A stretch of DNA of 64,000 nt. Origin: Metellina segmentata. Lineage: Eukaryota; Arthropoda; Arachnida; Araneae; Tetragnathidae. The stretch is taken from positions 132,172,011 to 132,236,010 of the forward strand of contig OX375872.1 in NCBI GenBank assembly GCA_947359465.1. Direction: 5' to 3'. Each line of letters begins with the position of its first letter. Position 1 is the stretch's first letter. Positions 45,584 through 55,970 of this stretch are shown here, piece after piece. Below the pieces are notes generated by a model. That model had not been told where the DNA came from. It made no database searches and saw only the letters and a list, made by a program, of their open reading frames with translations. The position numbers and the translations under genes were made by a program.

Positions 45584-46662
45584 TTAACTCTCCACGTGGT
45601 AGACTCAATGAGGTATTTCGTCAGAAGAAAACTGACTAAATCTTCAAGGACGAGATATCTCGTTATTACAAGAAAACTGTTAACATCTCAATCTCAACTT
45701 AGTAAAAGAGTCAGTAACATATTAATGATGAAACGCCTCGGCATTTCCAAAATTGATCAGATCGTGATGGACGAGATACCTCGTGGAAAAAAAATTGGAA
45801 AGATAACAGAAACTAAGTATTCTTAATTTTAACTCAATAGGCGATAGTTCAAATTTGTCAAAATGTTGCACAGTTGTACATGAAAAAATTGATCAGATCG
45901 TGATGGACGAGATACCTCATGGAAAAAAAATTGGAAAGATAACAGAAACTAAGTATTCTTAATTTTAACTCAATAGGCGATAGTTCAAATTTGTCAAAAT
46001 GTTGCACAGTTGTAAATGAAAAAATTGATCAGATCGTGATGGACGAGATACCTCATGGAAAAAAAAATTGGAAAGATAACAGAAACTAAGTACTCTTAAT
46101 TTTAACTCAATAGGCGATAGTTCAAATTTGTCAAAATGTTGCACAGTTGTACATGAAAAAATTGATCAGATCGTGATGGACGAGATACCTCATGGAAAAA
46201 AAAATTGGAAAGATAACAGAAACTAAGTATTCTTAATTTTAACTCAATAGGCGATAGTTCAAATTTGTCAAAATGTTGCACAGTTGTACATGAAAAAATT
46301 GATCAGATCGTGATGGACGAGATACCTCATGGAAAAAAAAATTGGAAAGATAACAGAAACTAAGTACTCTTAATTTTAACTCAATAGGCGATAGTTCAAA
46401 TTTGTCAAAATGTTGCACAGTTGTATATGAAAATAAGTCAAAATCATACAATAAAATATTTCAGTAGCATCTTTGCAAAATAAACAAATCCATTTCTTGC
46501 AAGTAATCAGGCTTTCAAATGGAAAATGACTAAAAATTAGTTATCTTGGTATTCATTATAAGAAAATATCAGCAATATATTGATGATGAGATATCTCGTC
46601 ATTATCAAATTTGGTCAGATTGAAATGGACAAGATGCTCGTCGACATCATTTGGAGGGTAAA
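45584..46662. mobile_element. TTAA-flanked palindrome family, copy expanded by tandem repeats
   Basis: Left end TTAACTCTCCACGTGGTAGA (TTAA 45584-45587), with GAGGTATTTCGTC, and right end near 46635-46662 with TCGTCGACATCATTTGGAGG followed by GTAAA. Palindrome units occur near 45653, 45776 and 46591. The interior contains the 136-bp array. Confidence 0.65.
45755..46437 (+). repeat. 136-bp tandem array, five near-identical units
   Basis: Units start with GATCAGATCGTGATGGACGA at 45755, 45891, 46028, 46164 and 46301 and end with ATGTTGCACAGTTGTACATG. Differences are single bases or one A more in an A-run, so amplification is recent. Each unit begins with half of the palindrome family core. Confidence 0.95.
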
Positions 46663-46684
46663 CATAAACTAAATATCCTTAATG

Positions 46685-47020
46685 TTAACCCGTCTGGTGG
46701 TTGTTACAACGTGATATTTTGTACATCGAAAACTAACCAGATTTTGATGGACGAGATGTCTTGTCATCAGAAGAAAGCTGGTTATATTTTGATGGACGAG
46801 ATGTCTCGTCATCAGAAGAAAGGTGACTATATTTTTATCTCGTCAACATGAAAAGATAAGCAATATTTTGATGGATGCGATATCTCAACACTAGCAGAAA
46901 GCTGACCATATTTTAATCTCACCTTCATCAAAACATCAACGATGGACGAGATATCTCGTTATTAGCAAATTTTGCCAGATCTTGATGGACGAGCTACCTC
47001 GTCAAAACCACTGAAGGGAT
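46685..47020. mobile_element. TTAA-flanked palindrome family, copy
   Basis: TTAACCCGTCTGGTGGTTG at 46685 and CGTCAAAACCACTGAAGGG ending at 47018. Several GATGGACGAGATGTCTCGTC-type units between, with GATTTTGATGG spacers. Confidence 0.75.
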
Positions 47021-48885
47021 ATTTACAAAAAGAGATAATTCAAATTTACCTCTTCTTAAATATTTGTAGGGGAAAATAAGTCAAACATGCAATAAAATAT
47101 TTTTGTATCGTTGCTAAGTAAACAACTCCATTTATTGCAAGCGCTCAAGTTTCTGTAAATGACTGAATTACAAAAAAGGAATAGAATGCTTTGTATACAT
47201 TAGTCAATACCGCGATGAACGGATTCCTGCAAATGTTGCATCTTCTCAAATTGACAATAATGGAAGTAAAAGAAAGAAATCAATTTTTCAAATCTTTCTC
47301 CGAAACTTTTACCGATAACCAAAAGATTCGAACGGAATCCGAAAGTGAATAAAACAGCGTCTCTTCGGAAATGTGTACAAAATACGCTATGAAAAAAAAC
47401 CCAAATCAAATAAAAGATTATTTCGTCTTTCTGTTATCCTCCAATATCGTGTTTGCCATTCCAACGCGGTGAACTTTTGAAATTCCACTTTTCGGCTGAA
47501 ACTAAACAATATAAAAGATTGTGGCACATAAAATTTAATCAAGTTATTTCCAAAGCGAATGAATGATCAAATAAAAGACAGTGAACTTGTTTTTATTTAT
47601 AAGCGAGCTTTGCTAATATTTTTTATCAACTCGTATTGAAGTGATTCATATTATATTCAGGTTTCATTTTTGCTGGGACATAAAACTCGAGCACTATCGC
47701 GCTTTTGCTAATGTATGTCGTGTAATTGAAAAGAAGGTTGATATTGAATAAATATATTCAAGTAATTGGAAAGACACTGTGCTTGTTGTTTTCGCTTGTT
47801 TTTCAAGACTAAGAAAAAGTTCAGGACAAATTTAAAAATAATGAATTTAATAAATATATTATGAGTTGGTTAAATTTTCATTGCATTCTTTGAAATTATG
47901 AAGTCGTTTCAACGTTATGATAAAAAATATTCGTCTTGTATTATTAATCCAATTTATATTGTTATTAAATAGAGAATTTCTGTGATAATATCTTATAACG
48001 AATTATCATGAAATATTTGTCTTAGGATTGCATGTATAAATGTTCCGAAAGCATTTAAATTGAGTAGTGTTTCCATTAATTTAATTTACACATGAATTAC
48101 AGTTCAACAGGGATTTTTTTATTGGTGATAATAATAATTTATCGCATATGATCATATATATGCAGCTAAAATATTTAAACATTCAATTGAATAATGTAAG
48201 TGTTAATATAATTAACACTGAATTTCAAGAGTATCCTATGGGGATATATAATAACGAATTAACGCTAATATTCAAGTATTATTTGTCGTATACGTTCGTA
48301 TATATGTTGTATTAAAGTACTTAAAACTCCCTTTAAACAGTTCCTTTAAAAAACGGCTAACTAAGGAACATTTTTATTATTTACAAGAGAAAATAAAAAA
48401 TGTGTGTGTGAATTTAATTATTTAAATTCCATCTGTGTTCGATGGGAAACATTTGGAAAGAATATCAAATGAATATTAATGAGTTAATAAAATAGTTTAT
48501 AAACTTGAAGCGATTCAATATTTTTACGATTTAAATGAATGGAAGTCTTATCGACGAAAAAGACTGACTTAATGGTTGTTTGATGGGGAAAAACATTCCA
48601 AGAGGTAATCAACGTTATAAATTAATCACGGGGGTAGACAAATTAACCCCAATATGACAAACACTTATGAAATAGCTATCTCTACTTTAGATCTGCAGAA
48701 GTATTAATAAATAATATCAGAAAGAAAGAAGGTTAGATTTAAAAAAAAGCTAGTTTCTTAATACTTATTTCTTCAGTTAAGGGAATGATTGTGGCTAGGT
48801 AAGCGTTTTAATCTTTTCATTTTCATTTAAATGTTCCGTATGAGTGTAGCTCACACACAATTCGATTTTGAAATATCGTTGTGCC
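47021..48885. other. Long AT-rich stretch, no feature recognised
   Basis: Includes one copy of the dispersed 90-bp repeat near 47080. No coding frame with a recognisable motif. The region 47400-48850 is among the most AT-rich of the window. Confidence 0.45.
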
Positions 48886-48889
48886 ATAA

Positions 48890-49118
48890 ATAGAGAACAA
48901 ATTTTAACCAACCTCTCGTCAAAAACACAATCATTAGCAAAACTGACCAAATCTTGATGGACAAAACATCTCGTAATGAGGAAAAGACTAACCAGATTTT
49001 GATACCGACATCATAAAAAATAGAGCAGTGCAAAAATCGAGTGAGACCTCTCGTCGTTAGTAAAATTTTTCAAATCTTGATGGACGAGATATCTCGTCGA
49101 AACCACTTGGAGGGTTAA
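48890..49118. mobile_element. TTAA-flanked palindrome family, copy
   Basis: Right end TCGAAACCACTTGGAGGGTTAA (TTAA 49115-49118) with GACGAGATATCTCGTC exact at 49084-49099. The left end is degraded. Confidence 0.65.
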
Positions 49119-49401
49119 TTCCATTTAAGCGAGCTTAATAAATTTACGTACATTCTCTCGGTCCCTTAGAGATCTTAAAAAAATTGTATCACGCTATTTG
49201 AATTTTTTGACCCTCCTGGTGGTTGTCTTGACATGGTATCTCGTCTCCAGCAAAACAGACCAGATTTTTGATTGACGAGATACTTCGTCATTAAGATGAC
49301 GAGATACTTCGTCATTAAGATGACGATGCATTTCGTCATTAAGATGACGATGCATTTCGTCATTAACCAAAAACTGACCAGATCATGATCTGATCATCAT
49401 A

Positions 49402-50240
49402 CAGGGTGGTCCCGAATTCATGGTACAAACTTTAATGGTAGGTACAGGACATTGTAACAATGATTTATTGTATAGGAATGTATAGTCGCAAGTGACGCGG
49501 TGAGGCGTAAACAGGGGAAATAAAAGGAAAGATAAATGGAGTGATCGGTTGGTATCATTGCCGGTAGAGGGCAGTAGATGTCTAGCCGCTGTTGAACATG
49601 ATGCATCGCAGTAGGGAAAAGCGCCATTCACAATTGTGCTGCCGTAGACGATGGGTGACTTTACGTATGCAGAAAAAGCAGACATGCATTACATGTACGG
49701 CCGTGCATTCGTAACCGCATGTGGTTTCAGCACGATGGGGCGCCAGCACACTTCAGCATTGATGTACGGAATTACCTGAATGCCACGTTTGGTACTCGAT
49801 GGATTGGGCGTGGTGGACCAGTCCCTTGGCCACCCCGATCTCCCGATTTATCGAGCCTCGATTACTTTTTATGGGGACATCTAAAGCATCTTGTTTATGA
49901 GACTCCAGTTGACTCAGATGAGGATCTCGTCGCTCGCTTATCTGTAGCTGCTGCAGGTGTGCGTGAAATACCAGGCATCTTTGAACGTGTACGCCAATCG
50001 CTCCACCGACGCTGTCAAGCATGTATCGATACTGGTGGACGCAATTTTGAACAATTACTGTAAACATGACACTTGTCAACAACGCTTTCAATAAAATCTT
50101 TTTTTTTCCTTTCGGCCGTTATTTCCCCTGTTTTCGCCTCACCGCGTCACTTGCGACTATACATTCCTATACAATAAATCATTGTTACAATGTCCTGTAC
50201 CCACCATTAAAGTTTGTACCATGAATTCGGGACCACCCTG
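49402..50240 (+). mobile_element. DUF4817-type DNA transposon, internally deleted, near-identical ends
   Basis: 839 bp with inverted ends of about 120 bp starting CAGGGTGGTCCCGAATTCAT on both sides and differing at only one or two positions. TA duplications at 49400-49401 and 50241-50242. The match of the ends implies a recent insertion. It lies inside a palindrome-family copy. Confidence 0.92.
49651..50063 (+). pseudogene. DUF4817-family transposase with internal deletion
   Basis: ATG at 49651 starts MGDFTYAEKADMHYMYGRAF, the typical beginning of the DUF4817 helix-turn-helix domain. About 22 codons on it jumps, out of frame, to the C-terminal part open from 49719: WFQHDGAPAHFSIDVRNYL (second-acid block), WIGRGGPVPWPPRSPDLSSL and DYFLWGHLKHLVYETPVDS (third-acid block), then RRCQACIDTGGRNFEQLL to a natural stop at 50061-50063. 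The family's usual protein is several times longer, so the middle, including the first acid, is deleted. It can only move if a full-length relative acts in trans. Confidence 0.85.
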
Positions 50241-50331
50241 TATATAATTACAATACCTTGATGACGAGATATCTAACCATTGGCAAAATTTGTCGGCCAA
50301 CATGTCTCGCTGAAACCACTAGGAACGTTAA

Positions 50332-51020
50332 TGAAATAAAAATAACATGTGTAAGGAGAGCTGGTGGTGTACGATCTCAAACTCGTATGTCACATGGCCT
50401 TGAGAATCTTTGAAGAATTTTGATTGATTAGTTATTGGTAACAAACTGTGATTTTCTTACATTAGTCAACTAGTACTTAGTTATTCTTCGCTTCATTGGA
50501 TGGTCGATCATGGTACTATCAATTTAAAACAGAAAAATAGAAGAGGTATATTTTGCATTACTCTGCAGTCAATCCTCTGTCACGTATCTTTACAAAATTA
50601 TCATCACAAATTAACTTCAGTCATCCGATTCGCTAGCATTTGAATGCTTAATGCATTGCCTCAATGTGTATCCACCATCCATGCTTCTCAAATTAAATTA
50701 ATTTTAATGCAATATCCCTGAGTTTTTTAAGTCTGACCACTAGATTACACAGTTAATGACCTGTCCTTTCAAACTATTCTAGATCATATAAAAAATGCTT
50801 TACATGACTTAATTAACAGCTAAACTTCATGTATCAATCGGTATATTCATCATCTAGAAGAGATATATGAAATAGAGGTTACGCATTAATACATAATTTT
50901 AAATTCTCAACGAAATAATTTCAATTAACAATTCGCTACTGTGGTTACACGCCCATTTAAATGCTTAATGCTTTGTTATTGTGCCACTTTGTACCCCCCA
51001 CCCCATCATGCTTTTAAAAT
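50332..51020 (+). repeat. Recurring block 1-2 of the TGAATGCTTAATGC series
   Basis: Contains TTTGAATGCTTAATGCATTG (50639) and TTTAAATGCTTAATGCTTTG (50957), each preceded by a TCATC..ATTCGC-type phrase and followed by a word with TTAAATTAA. They match blocks at about 51545, 52500 and 53210. No coding. Confidence 0.65.
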
Positions 51021-51026
51021 CAAATC

Positions 51027-51240
51027 TTAAACCTCCTGGTGGTTGTCTTGACAAGGTATTTCGACATGACAAAAAATGACCAGATCTTGATGGACGAGAT
51101 ATCTTGTCAGAAGAAAGCTGCCTTGATCTTGATCTCGTCATCAACAAAATATTGGTAATTTTGTTATGACGAGATATCTTGTTATTGGCAAAATTGGTCA
51201 TACGTTGATGGACGAGATATCTCGTTGGAATCAACTATAT
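51027..51240. mobile_element. TTAA-flanked palindrome family, copy
   Basis: TTAAACCTCCTGGTGGTTG at 51027. Units GATGGACGAGATATCTTGTC and GATGGACGAGATATCTCGTT. The right end is degraded (CGTTGGAATCAACTATATTG). Confidence 0.7.
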
Positions 51241-51848
51241 TGATATCCCTAAGATGTTAAAACAAGTCTACCAAAGGTTGCACAGCTAATGATCTGTCCT
51301 CTCGAATTTCTTTTATGAACGTTATAGAATCTCAAAGAACGAAAACTTTCCTCAAAGCATGAATTCTTAATCTCTTAATCAACTCACAAAATGCTTTTTA
51401 TGATTTAATTAAGTGATATATTTCTGAATTAATTGGTATATTCGTCATTCAGATTAGATATTACACCTAACCAGATAATTTAAAAATTAGCAACGAAATA
51501 AATTCCATCATTTAAATCGTCACGGTCTTTACGTTTCCACTTGCATGCTTAATGTGTTGTTCTTCCCCAATATCTACACCAGGCGGCTGAAATTAAATCT
51601 TAATTCAATTATAATCATAATTTTCTGTGCTGTTCACCCATTCTGTTTTAATACAAGTTTGTATCCAAGATTGCCCAGCTAAGAATCTGTCCACTCGAAA
51701 CTCGGCGGGGAGAGCATTTAGCTACCAGCACCAACCAATTTCATGCGAATACAGTTTATTTAATTGTATACTATCTGCCCAAAGCATAATCCCCATGCCG
51801 AAGGGTAAGGATTTTAAACCATATAATTAACTTTAAAATGCGTTCTGC
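51241..51848 (+). repeat. Recurring block 3 of the TGAATGCTTAATGC series
   Basis: CTTGCATGCTTAATGTGTTG (51540), then TTCCCCAATAT, TTGTATCCAAGATTGCCCAG, CCACTCGAAA and CACCAACCAATTT. It aligns with 52460-52790 and 53190-53510 over about 300 bp. Confidence 0.75.
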
Positions 51849-51850
51849 TC

Positions 51851-52038
51851 TTAATTACACTCTTGGTGGCTGTCTCGATGAGGTATCTCGTCATTAGTAA
51901 GTAAGTAGTCGTAATTAGTAAGACACCATATATTGATGTTGTCAATATTCAATATATTGAGGACAAAATATCTTGTCATTAGCAACATTGGCCAGATCTT
52001 GACAGACGAGATATCTCGTGGAAATCACTTGATGGGTC
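51851..52038. mobile_element. TTAA-flanked palindrome family, copy
   Basis: TTAATTACACTCTTGGTGGC at 51851 and GTGGAAATCACTTGATGGG ending near 52037, with GACGAGATATCTCGTG near 52004. Confidence 0.65.
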
Positions 52039-52790
52039 GACTATTATTATTGCTTAATGTATTTGTATATCAACACAGAAGCAAGGGGATTTTAATCTGG
52101 AGGCTACGCAGGCATCCTAAACTCTTTCTTTTCGTGGAATTCATTGAAATGATTAAAATTATTTATTAAACCGCTAAGGTTTAGGTCAAAATGGTAGTTT
52201 ATAAATATTCATAAATTAATCATTCACAAACTTAATAATATAATGCAATTATTTTTATTCTGCCACTAAACATTTATAGTGAATTCATAGCAATTCTATC
52301 TTCTAAAAATTTTCGTGCTACATTTAATTTTTAGAAAACTTTTCTGATTCGGAAAATGGAGAGTAAAACATGATCGTAAACCGACAAACCCAACCAATTA
52401 GCACATGTATTTTCTAGTAGAATAGAAATAATACATGTATATTTTCAGATGTCAGCAAAGTAACTCCAGTCATCTAATTCGTCAGGGTCGTTATCTGCTC
52501 ACTTGAATGCTTAATGCGATATTCTTTCCCCAATATATACATCCCGCGATGCAAATTAAATATTAGTTCAATATCCCGTGTTGTTTGTACATGTTGTCAA
52601 TACAAGTATCCCCACATTCCACAACAAATGACCTCGCCTCGAAATTCTACAGCGAAGAAAGGATTAAATCCTCAGTACCAACCAACTTTACACGATAACA
52701 ATTAGTTCAATTGCGCACAATATGCGCACTCAAAGAATGATCACTCTGCTGTAAGGCAAGCATTCGAACTCGTTTAGGTTACTTAATCCT
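52039..52790 (+). repeat. AT-rich spacer and recurring block 4
   Basis: From 52460: CATCTAATTCGTCAGGGTCG, CTTGAATGCTTAATGCGATA, TTCTTTCCCCAATAT, and AATTGCGCACAATATGCGCAC, GAATGATCACTCTGCTG. Matches 53190-53510 closely. Confidence 0.75.
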
Positions 52791-52792
52791 CC

Positions 52793-53003
52793 AAGTGATT
52801 TCGACGGGATATCTCGTCCATCAAGATCTGATCAATTCTTCTAATGACGAGATATCACACCATCAAGATAAATCAAGTTTTTATAATGACACGATCAAGG
52901 TCTTGCCAGTTTGCTTCTAATGACGAGACATCTAGTCCATCAAGATCTATACAGTTTAGATAATAACGAAATACCACGTCTTGACAACCATCAGGAGGGT
53001 TGA
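52793..53003. mobile_element. TTAA-flanked palindrome family, copy
   Basis: TTAATCCTCCAAGTGATTTC at 52793 and GACAACCATCAGGAGGGTT ending at 53001. Units include GACGGGATATCTCGTC and GACGAGATATCAC. Both edges fit the family rule with one change. Confidence 0.75.
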
Positions 53004-53515
53004 AAGAGGATTTATATATCCGAATCAAAATAACTTAAATTTTTGATTCATTTTGTAAATGTTGAGCCCATTATACCAAACAATTACCGTATGCAGATAA
53101 AACCCAAAACAAATTCGTTGATGCAACTAATAGAATAATCGAAGTAGAGGCTGCATAGATGTTTTTCTTCAAATTCTAATCACCTTAATTCGGGTCGTTA
53201 CATGCCTACTTGAATGTTTAATGCGCTGTTCTTTCCCCAATATGCACATCACGCAGTTGAAATTAAATGTTAATTCAATATCCCAGTGTTGCGAGTTCCT
53301 GTTGTTAATACGAGTCTGTCCCCAAGATTGCACAGCTAATGATCTCTGTCCTCGAAATTCTTCTGCCAGGAGAGGATTAAACCATCACCCCTAACCAACT
53401 TTGCGCGACAGCAATTTGTTTAATTGCGCACAATCTGTGCGCCCTAAGAATGATCACTCTGCTGAAGGGCATGGATTCCGAATCCCTTAATTAACTGTTT
53501 TAATTGGAAAACGGC
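53004..53515 (+). repeat. Recurring block 5 of the TGAATGCTTAATGC series
   Basis: CTTGAATGTTTAATGCGCTG (53212), TTCTTTCCCCAATATGCACA, CCCCAAGATTGCACAGCTAA, CAATTTGTTTAATTGCGCAC, GAATGATCACTCTGCTGAAG. It runs directly into the GC-richer block downstream, so it may be the parental copy. Confidence 0.75.
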
Positions 53516-53970
53516 GGCCGCTAAGTGTTCCGGAATGCACGAGGTCCAGTCCAGCATCCCTTTTGACAGGTTCTGTTCCTGCGTTCTAACTTGCTATCTC
53601 CACGTTGGCCCCGATTCCGGGGTAACCGAATTGAGAAGCAGTTAGGAAAGCATGGTGCGGTCGGTTATTGAATTGTTCCAAGCGAATATTTACGTGGGCA
53701 GCGATGAACATCTGACGTCCCATTGATCCCGGACGGTTCATTAAAGCGCACTCGCTCTGTTACCACGGAGTTTCTTTTCGAGCTTCGCGTCGTTTAATGC
53801 TCGCTCACATGGACGGTGAGGGAATTAATTTAATCATGCCAAGGCGGTGGCTCTGCATCCGTAATTATCTGTCTCTAATTATTTCTCGATTACGAAAAAA
53901 TGTTCGCCGTGAAGCTGTTTTAGCGCGATCCGTCTGGAATGTAAAGGGAGACAGTCACGTAACAGGCTTA
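53516..53970. promoter_or_regulatory. GC-richer, repeat-poor block, candidate conserved non-coding DNA
   Basis: Base composition is clearly more balanced than all surrounding sequence (GGCGGCCGCTAAGTGTTCCG, CCCCGATTCCGGGGTAACCG, GGGCAGCGATGAACATCTG). No open frame of useful length exists and no TE motif was recognised. AT-rich homeodomain-like words (TTAATTTAATCATG, CTAATTATTTCTCGATTA) sit inside. A cis-regulatory element or part of a non-coding exon is possible; this is inference only. Confidence 0.35.
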
Positions 53971-54329
53971 TAGTTTTCTTTGCATTGTTTTACCCGGTGG
54001 ATTACCTTGTATTCCTCCTCTTGGTTGGACTAATAATGTTGAGATCTTTATTCCGTTAAAGTATCTGAATGACGGCAATCCGATGACTTATATCGATGGA
54101 AAGAATGTAAAAGTAATCTAACGAGGCAGAGTAGTTACTGAACATACTCGTAGCTGTATTCGAAGCTTCGTACAATATGGATTTCGTTGTTTTACTTGCA
54201 GAAGAGTTATCAGTTATTATGTTATCCAATGGATTAACTTATCCTTGCCTTGAGTGGGCTGATATTCTTGAGATCTATTCCGTTAAAGTTTCCGAAAGAC
54301 AGCAATCTGTTGACTTATATTAGTGGTTG

Positions 54330-54560
54330 ATTGATTTGTTGATGTTTTATGTCACAAGAGCTGTATTTGGCTGTGTTGTGCACAGCAAAAAACATACAGA
54401 ATCTAGTAATGTACAGACACACAATGAAAGTTTTACCGACACAGAAGAGAGAAATACAATCAGGGAGGAATGTATCTGACAACAATCGAACCTGCTTCAC
54501 CAACAACTCGAAGGCTGCTAGTGCAGTGGGCATACCCACTGAGCCATGGTGGCCCTATTT
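54330..54560 (-). mobile_element. Second tRNA-derived SINE family, minus strand
   Basis: Reading the minus strand from 54555: CACCATGGCTCAGTGGGTAT is an A-box-like start (TGGCTCAGTGGG), GCAGGTTCGATTGTTGTC a B-box-like segment (GGTTCGATTGT), then CTCTTCTGTGTCGGTAAAAC and a body ending in AAATCAATCAACC. The body words GTACAGACACACAATG and CACAGAAGAGAGAAAT on the plus strand relate it to the 147-bp satellite at 33598-34560. Confidence 0.7.
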
Positions 54561-54924
54561 ATATGGCGGGGACAAGTACGAATAATCAATAAAGATGAGT
54601 TCTTTTTCGTACCATGCTTGTAGCTTTAATTTAATTGTGTTAATCTAAGGAGTTTAATTGTATTACTTGTTGAGGTTATGCTCTCAATTACTGTATTATC
54701 TAGTGGATTAACTGGTATGCGTTGTCTTGGTTAGAAGTATAATTTGGAGTTTTCTATTACGTTAAAATATTTCAAAGACAACCATCTGATGACTTATTAT
54801 GGTGACGAAGAATAAAGGTGATCAACTCAAGAAATGAATTAGTCATGTGACATACTTGTTCTTTAGTTTTTTGTATCACCTTTGTTTTTCCTCGTATTTT
54901 GTATTCTCTGCCTAAGTTGGAAAA

Positions 54925-55300
54925 TAATTACCGTCAATCGGGATAACTTTGCCAAGTGAGACAACTTTACCGGTTTTTGAAAAGGATGATGTTTGGCGTC
55001 CTGTCAAGTTCCTGAACCAACCAATAAATGCGCCAATGTTTTCATCGCACAGAGGAGACATTGAATGACAGCCTTTTTGTGCATTTTCAGCCTTATGAGT
55101 TGTTAAGAAGTCTTTACCAGCGATTTTGTTTTCGACTTGTAGAGCAGGAGTTTTTGGTAGTCTTCTAAAGTATCTCGCAAGCCCATTCATTGAAACGTAA
55201 GTAAACACTAATTGTTTTTCTTAATACAGCATATAATCCTCTTTATAATCACTTTTAGAAGCTATTTTTATGTTGCATTTAGGTTTAAAAATATAACTTG
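54925..55300 (-). pseudogene. Possible pogo-like transposase N-terminal segment, minus strand
   Basis: A 98-codon minus-strand frame (54912-55208) contains LARYFRRLPKTPALQVENKI and then AGKDFLTTHK, which loosely resembles the AGKDW block of the second DNA-binding subdomain in pogo/Jerky-like transposases. The sequence GGGATAACTTTGCCAAGTGA at 54940 may be a terminal repeat, as a similar word occurs near 55328. The orientation disagrees with the N-terminus at 55431, so a rearrangement is needed. Weak. Confidence 0.3.
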
Positions 55301-55430
55301 GTAATGTTGCATCATAAAGCTTGGTGAAAATGAGACAACTTTGCCAACCTAGATTTTCGTCAGTTTCTCAAATTCTTGCAGGCTTATTTTTAAATTTACG
55401 TTTTTTGTGTTTGCTTTACAGGTTGTTCAG

Positions 55431-55740
55431 ATGCCAAGAGGCATTAGAACAAAGTTGAGAGGCCGCAGGTAACAAAAATATAATGAGCTGTAACTTGCTG
55501 TCTCAACAGTGGTTAATGAGGAAATGAACAGTGGAAAAGCTGTTGAAAGGTATACTATCCCTCGCAGAACCATTGAAAATAAATTCAAGTGTCTTCTTTC
55601 GAAGAAATCAGGGCTCCAGATTGCAGTAAGCAGTGATGAGGAAGAAGATATCCTCGAACAAGTCCTTGTTTGTGCAGACTTCGGAATTCCTCTTGTTGCT
55701 CTTGATCTACTGATGAATCTGATTGTGCGCTTTCTTGGTG
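55431..55740 (+). pseudogene. pogo-like transposase N-terminus (psq-type helix-turn-helix)
   Basis: ATG at 55431 starts MPRGIRTKLRGRR, followed in the same frame, after stops at 55470 and 55491, by LAVSTVVNEEMNSGKAVERY and TIPRRTIENKFK, the pipsqueak-like helix-turn-helix of pogo/Jerky-type proteins. VSSDEEEDILEQVLVCADFG and IPLVALDLLMNLI correspond to the start of the next helical region. A splice-acceptor-like TTGCTTTACAG lies eight bases before the ATG. No catalytic domain follows; the sequence returns to satellite at about 55740. Confidence 0.65.
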
Positions 55741-55764
55741 TTACCCGATGGATTACCTTATACA

Positions 55765-55970
55765 GTAATACCGTGAAGTTACGCGACAGGTGGAACCGAC
55801 GAAACACGCTAAAGTCGAAATCGCATAAGTCGGGGTACAGCTCTTGTTGATCGTAGAATTGTAATCGTGCACGTAGATTTCATCCGAAACGCGTCGAATA
55901 CGTATCACAGCATGAAAAAAACTGTAGAGAAAAGATCAAGAACCGCGTAATTCCGAGTCCGCTTAAGTCG
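55765..55970. mobile_element. Possible pogo/Tigger-type MITE
   Basis: CAGTAATACCGTGAAGTTAC and TAAGTCGGGTATTCC, with internal CGCATAAGTCGGGG and CCGCGTAATTCCGAG, look like degraded inverted ends of a small pogo/Tigger-type element inserted in a satellite unit. The boundaries are uncertain. Confidence 0.4.

Larger units (their letters stand above)
49207..50331. mobile_element. Palindrome family copy split by a DUF4817-type transposon
   Basis: Left end TTGACCCTCCTGGTGGTTG at 49207 (one change from TTAA), GTATCTCGTC next, then four GATGACGA..TTTCGTCATTAA units. After the inserted transposon (49402-50240) the family resumes with GATGACGAGATATCT and ends GAAACCACTAGGAACGTTAA (TTAA 50328-50331). 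Confidence 0.75.

Noticed and set aside
45584..53003. GACGAGATATCTCGTC repeats as a bacterial-type operator or restriction-site array
   Set aside because: Copies are embedded in a eukaryotic TE landscape and have shared TTAA-edged ends, so a mobile repeat explains them better.
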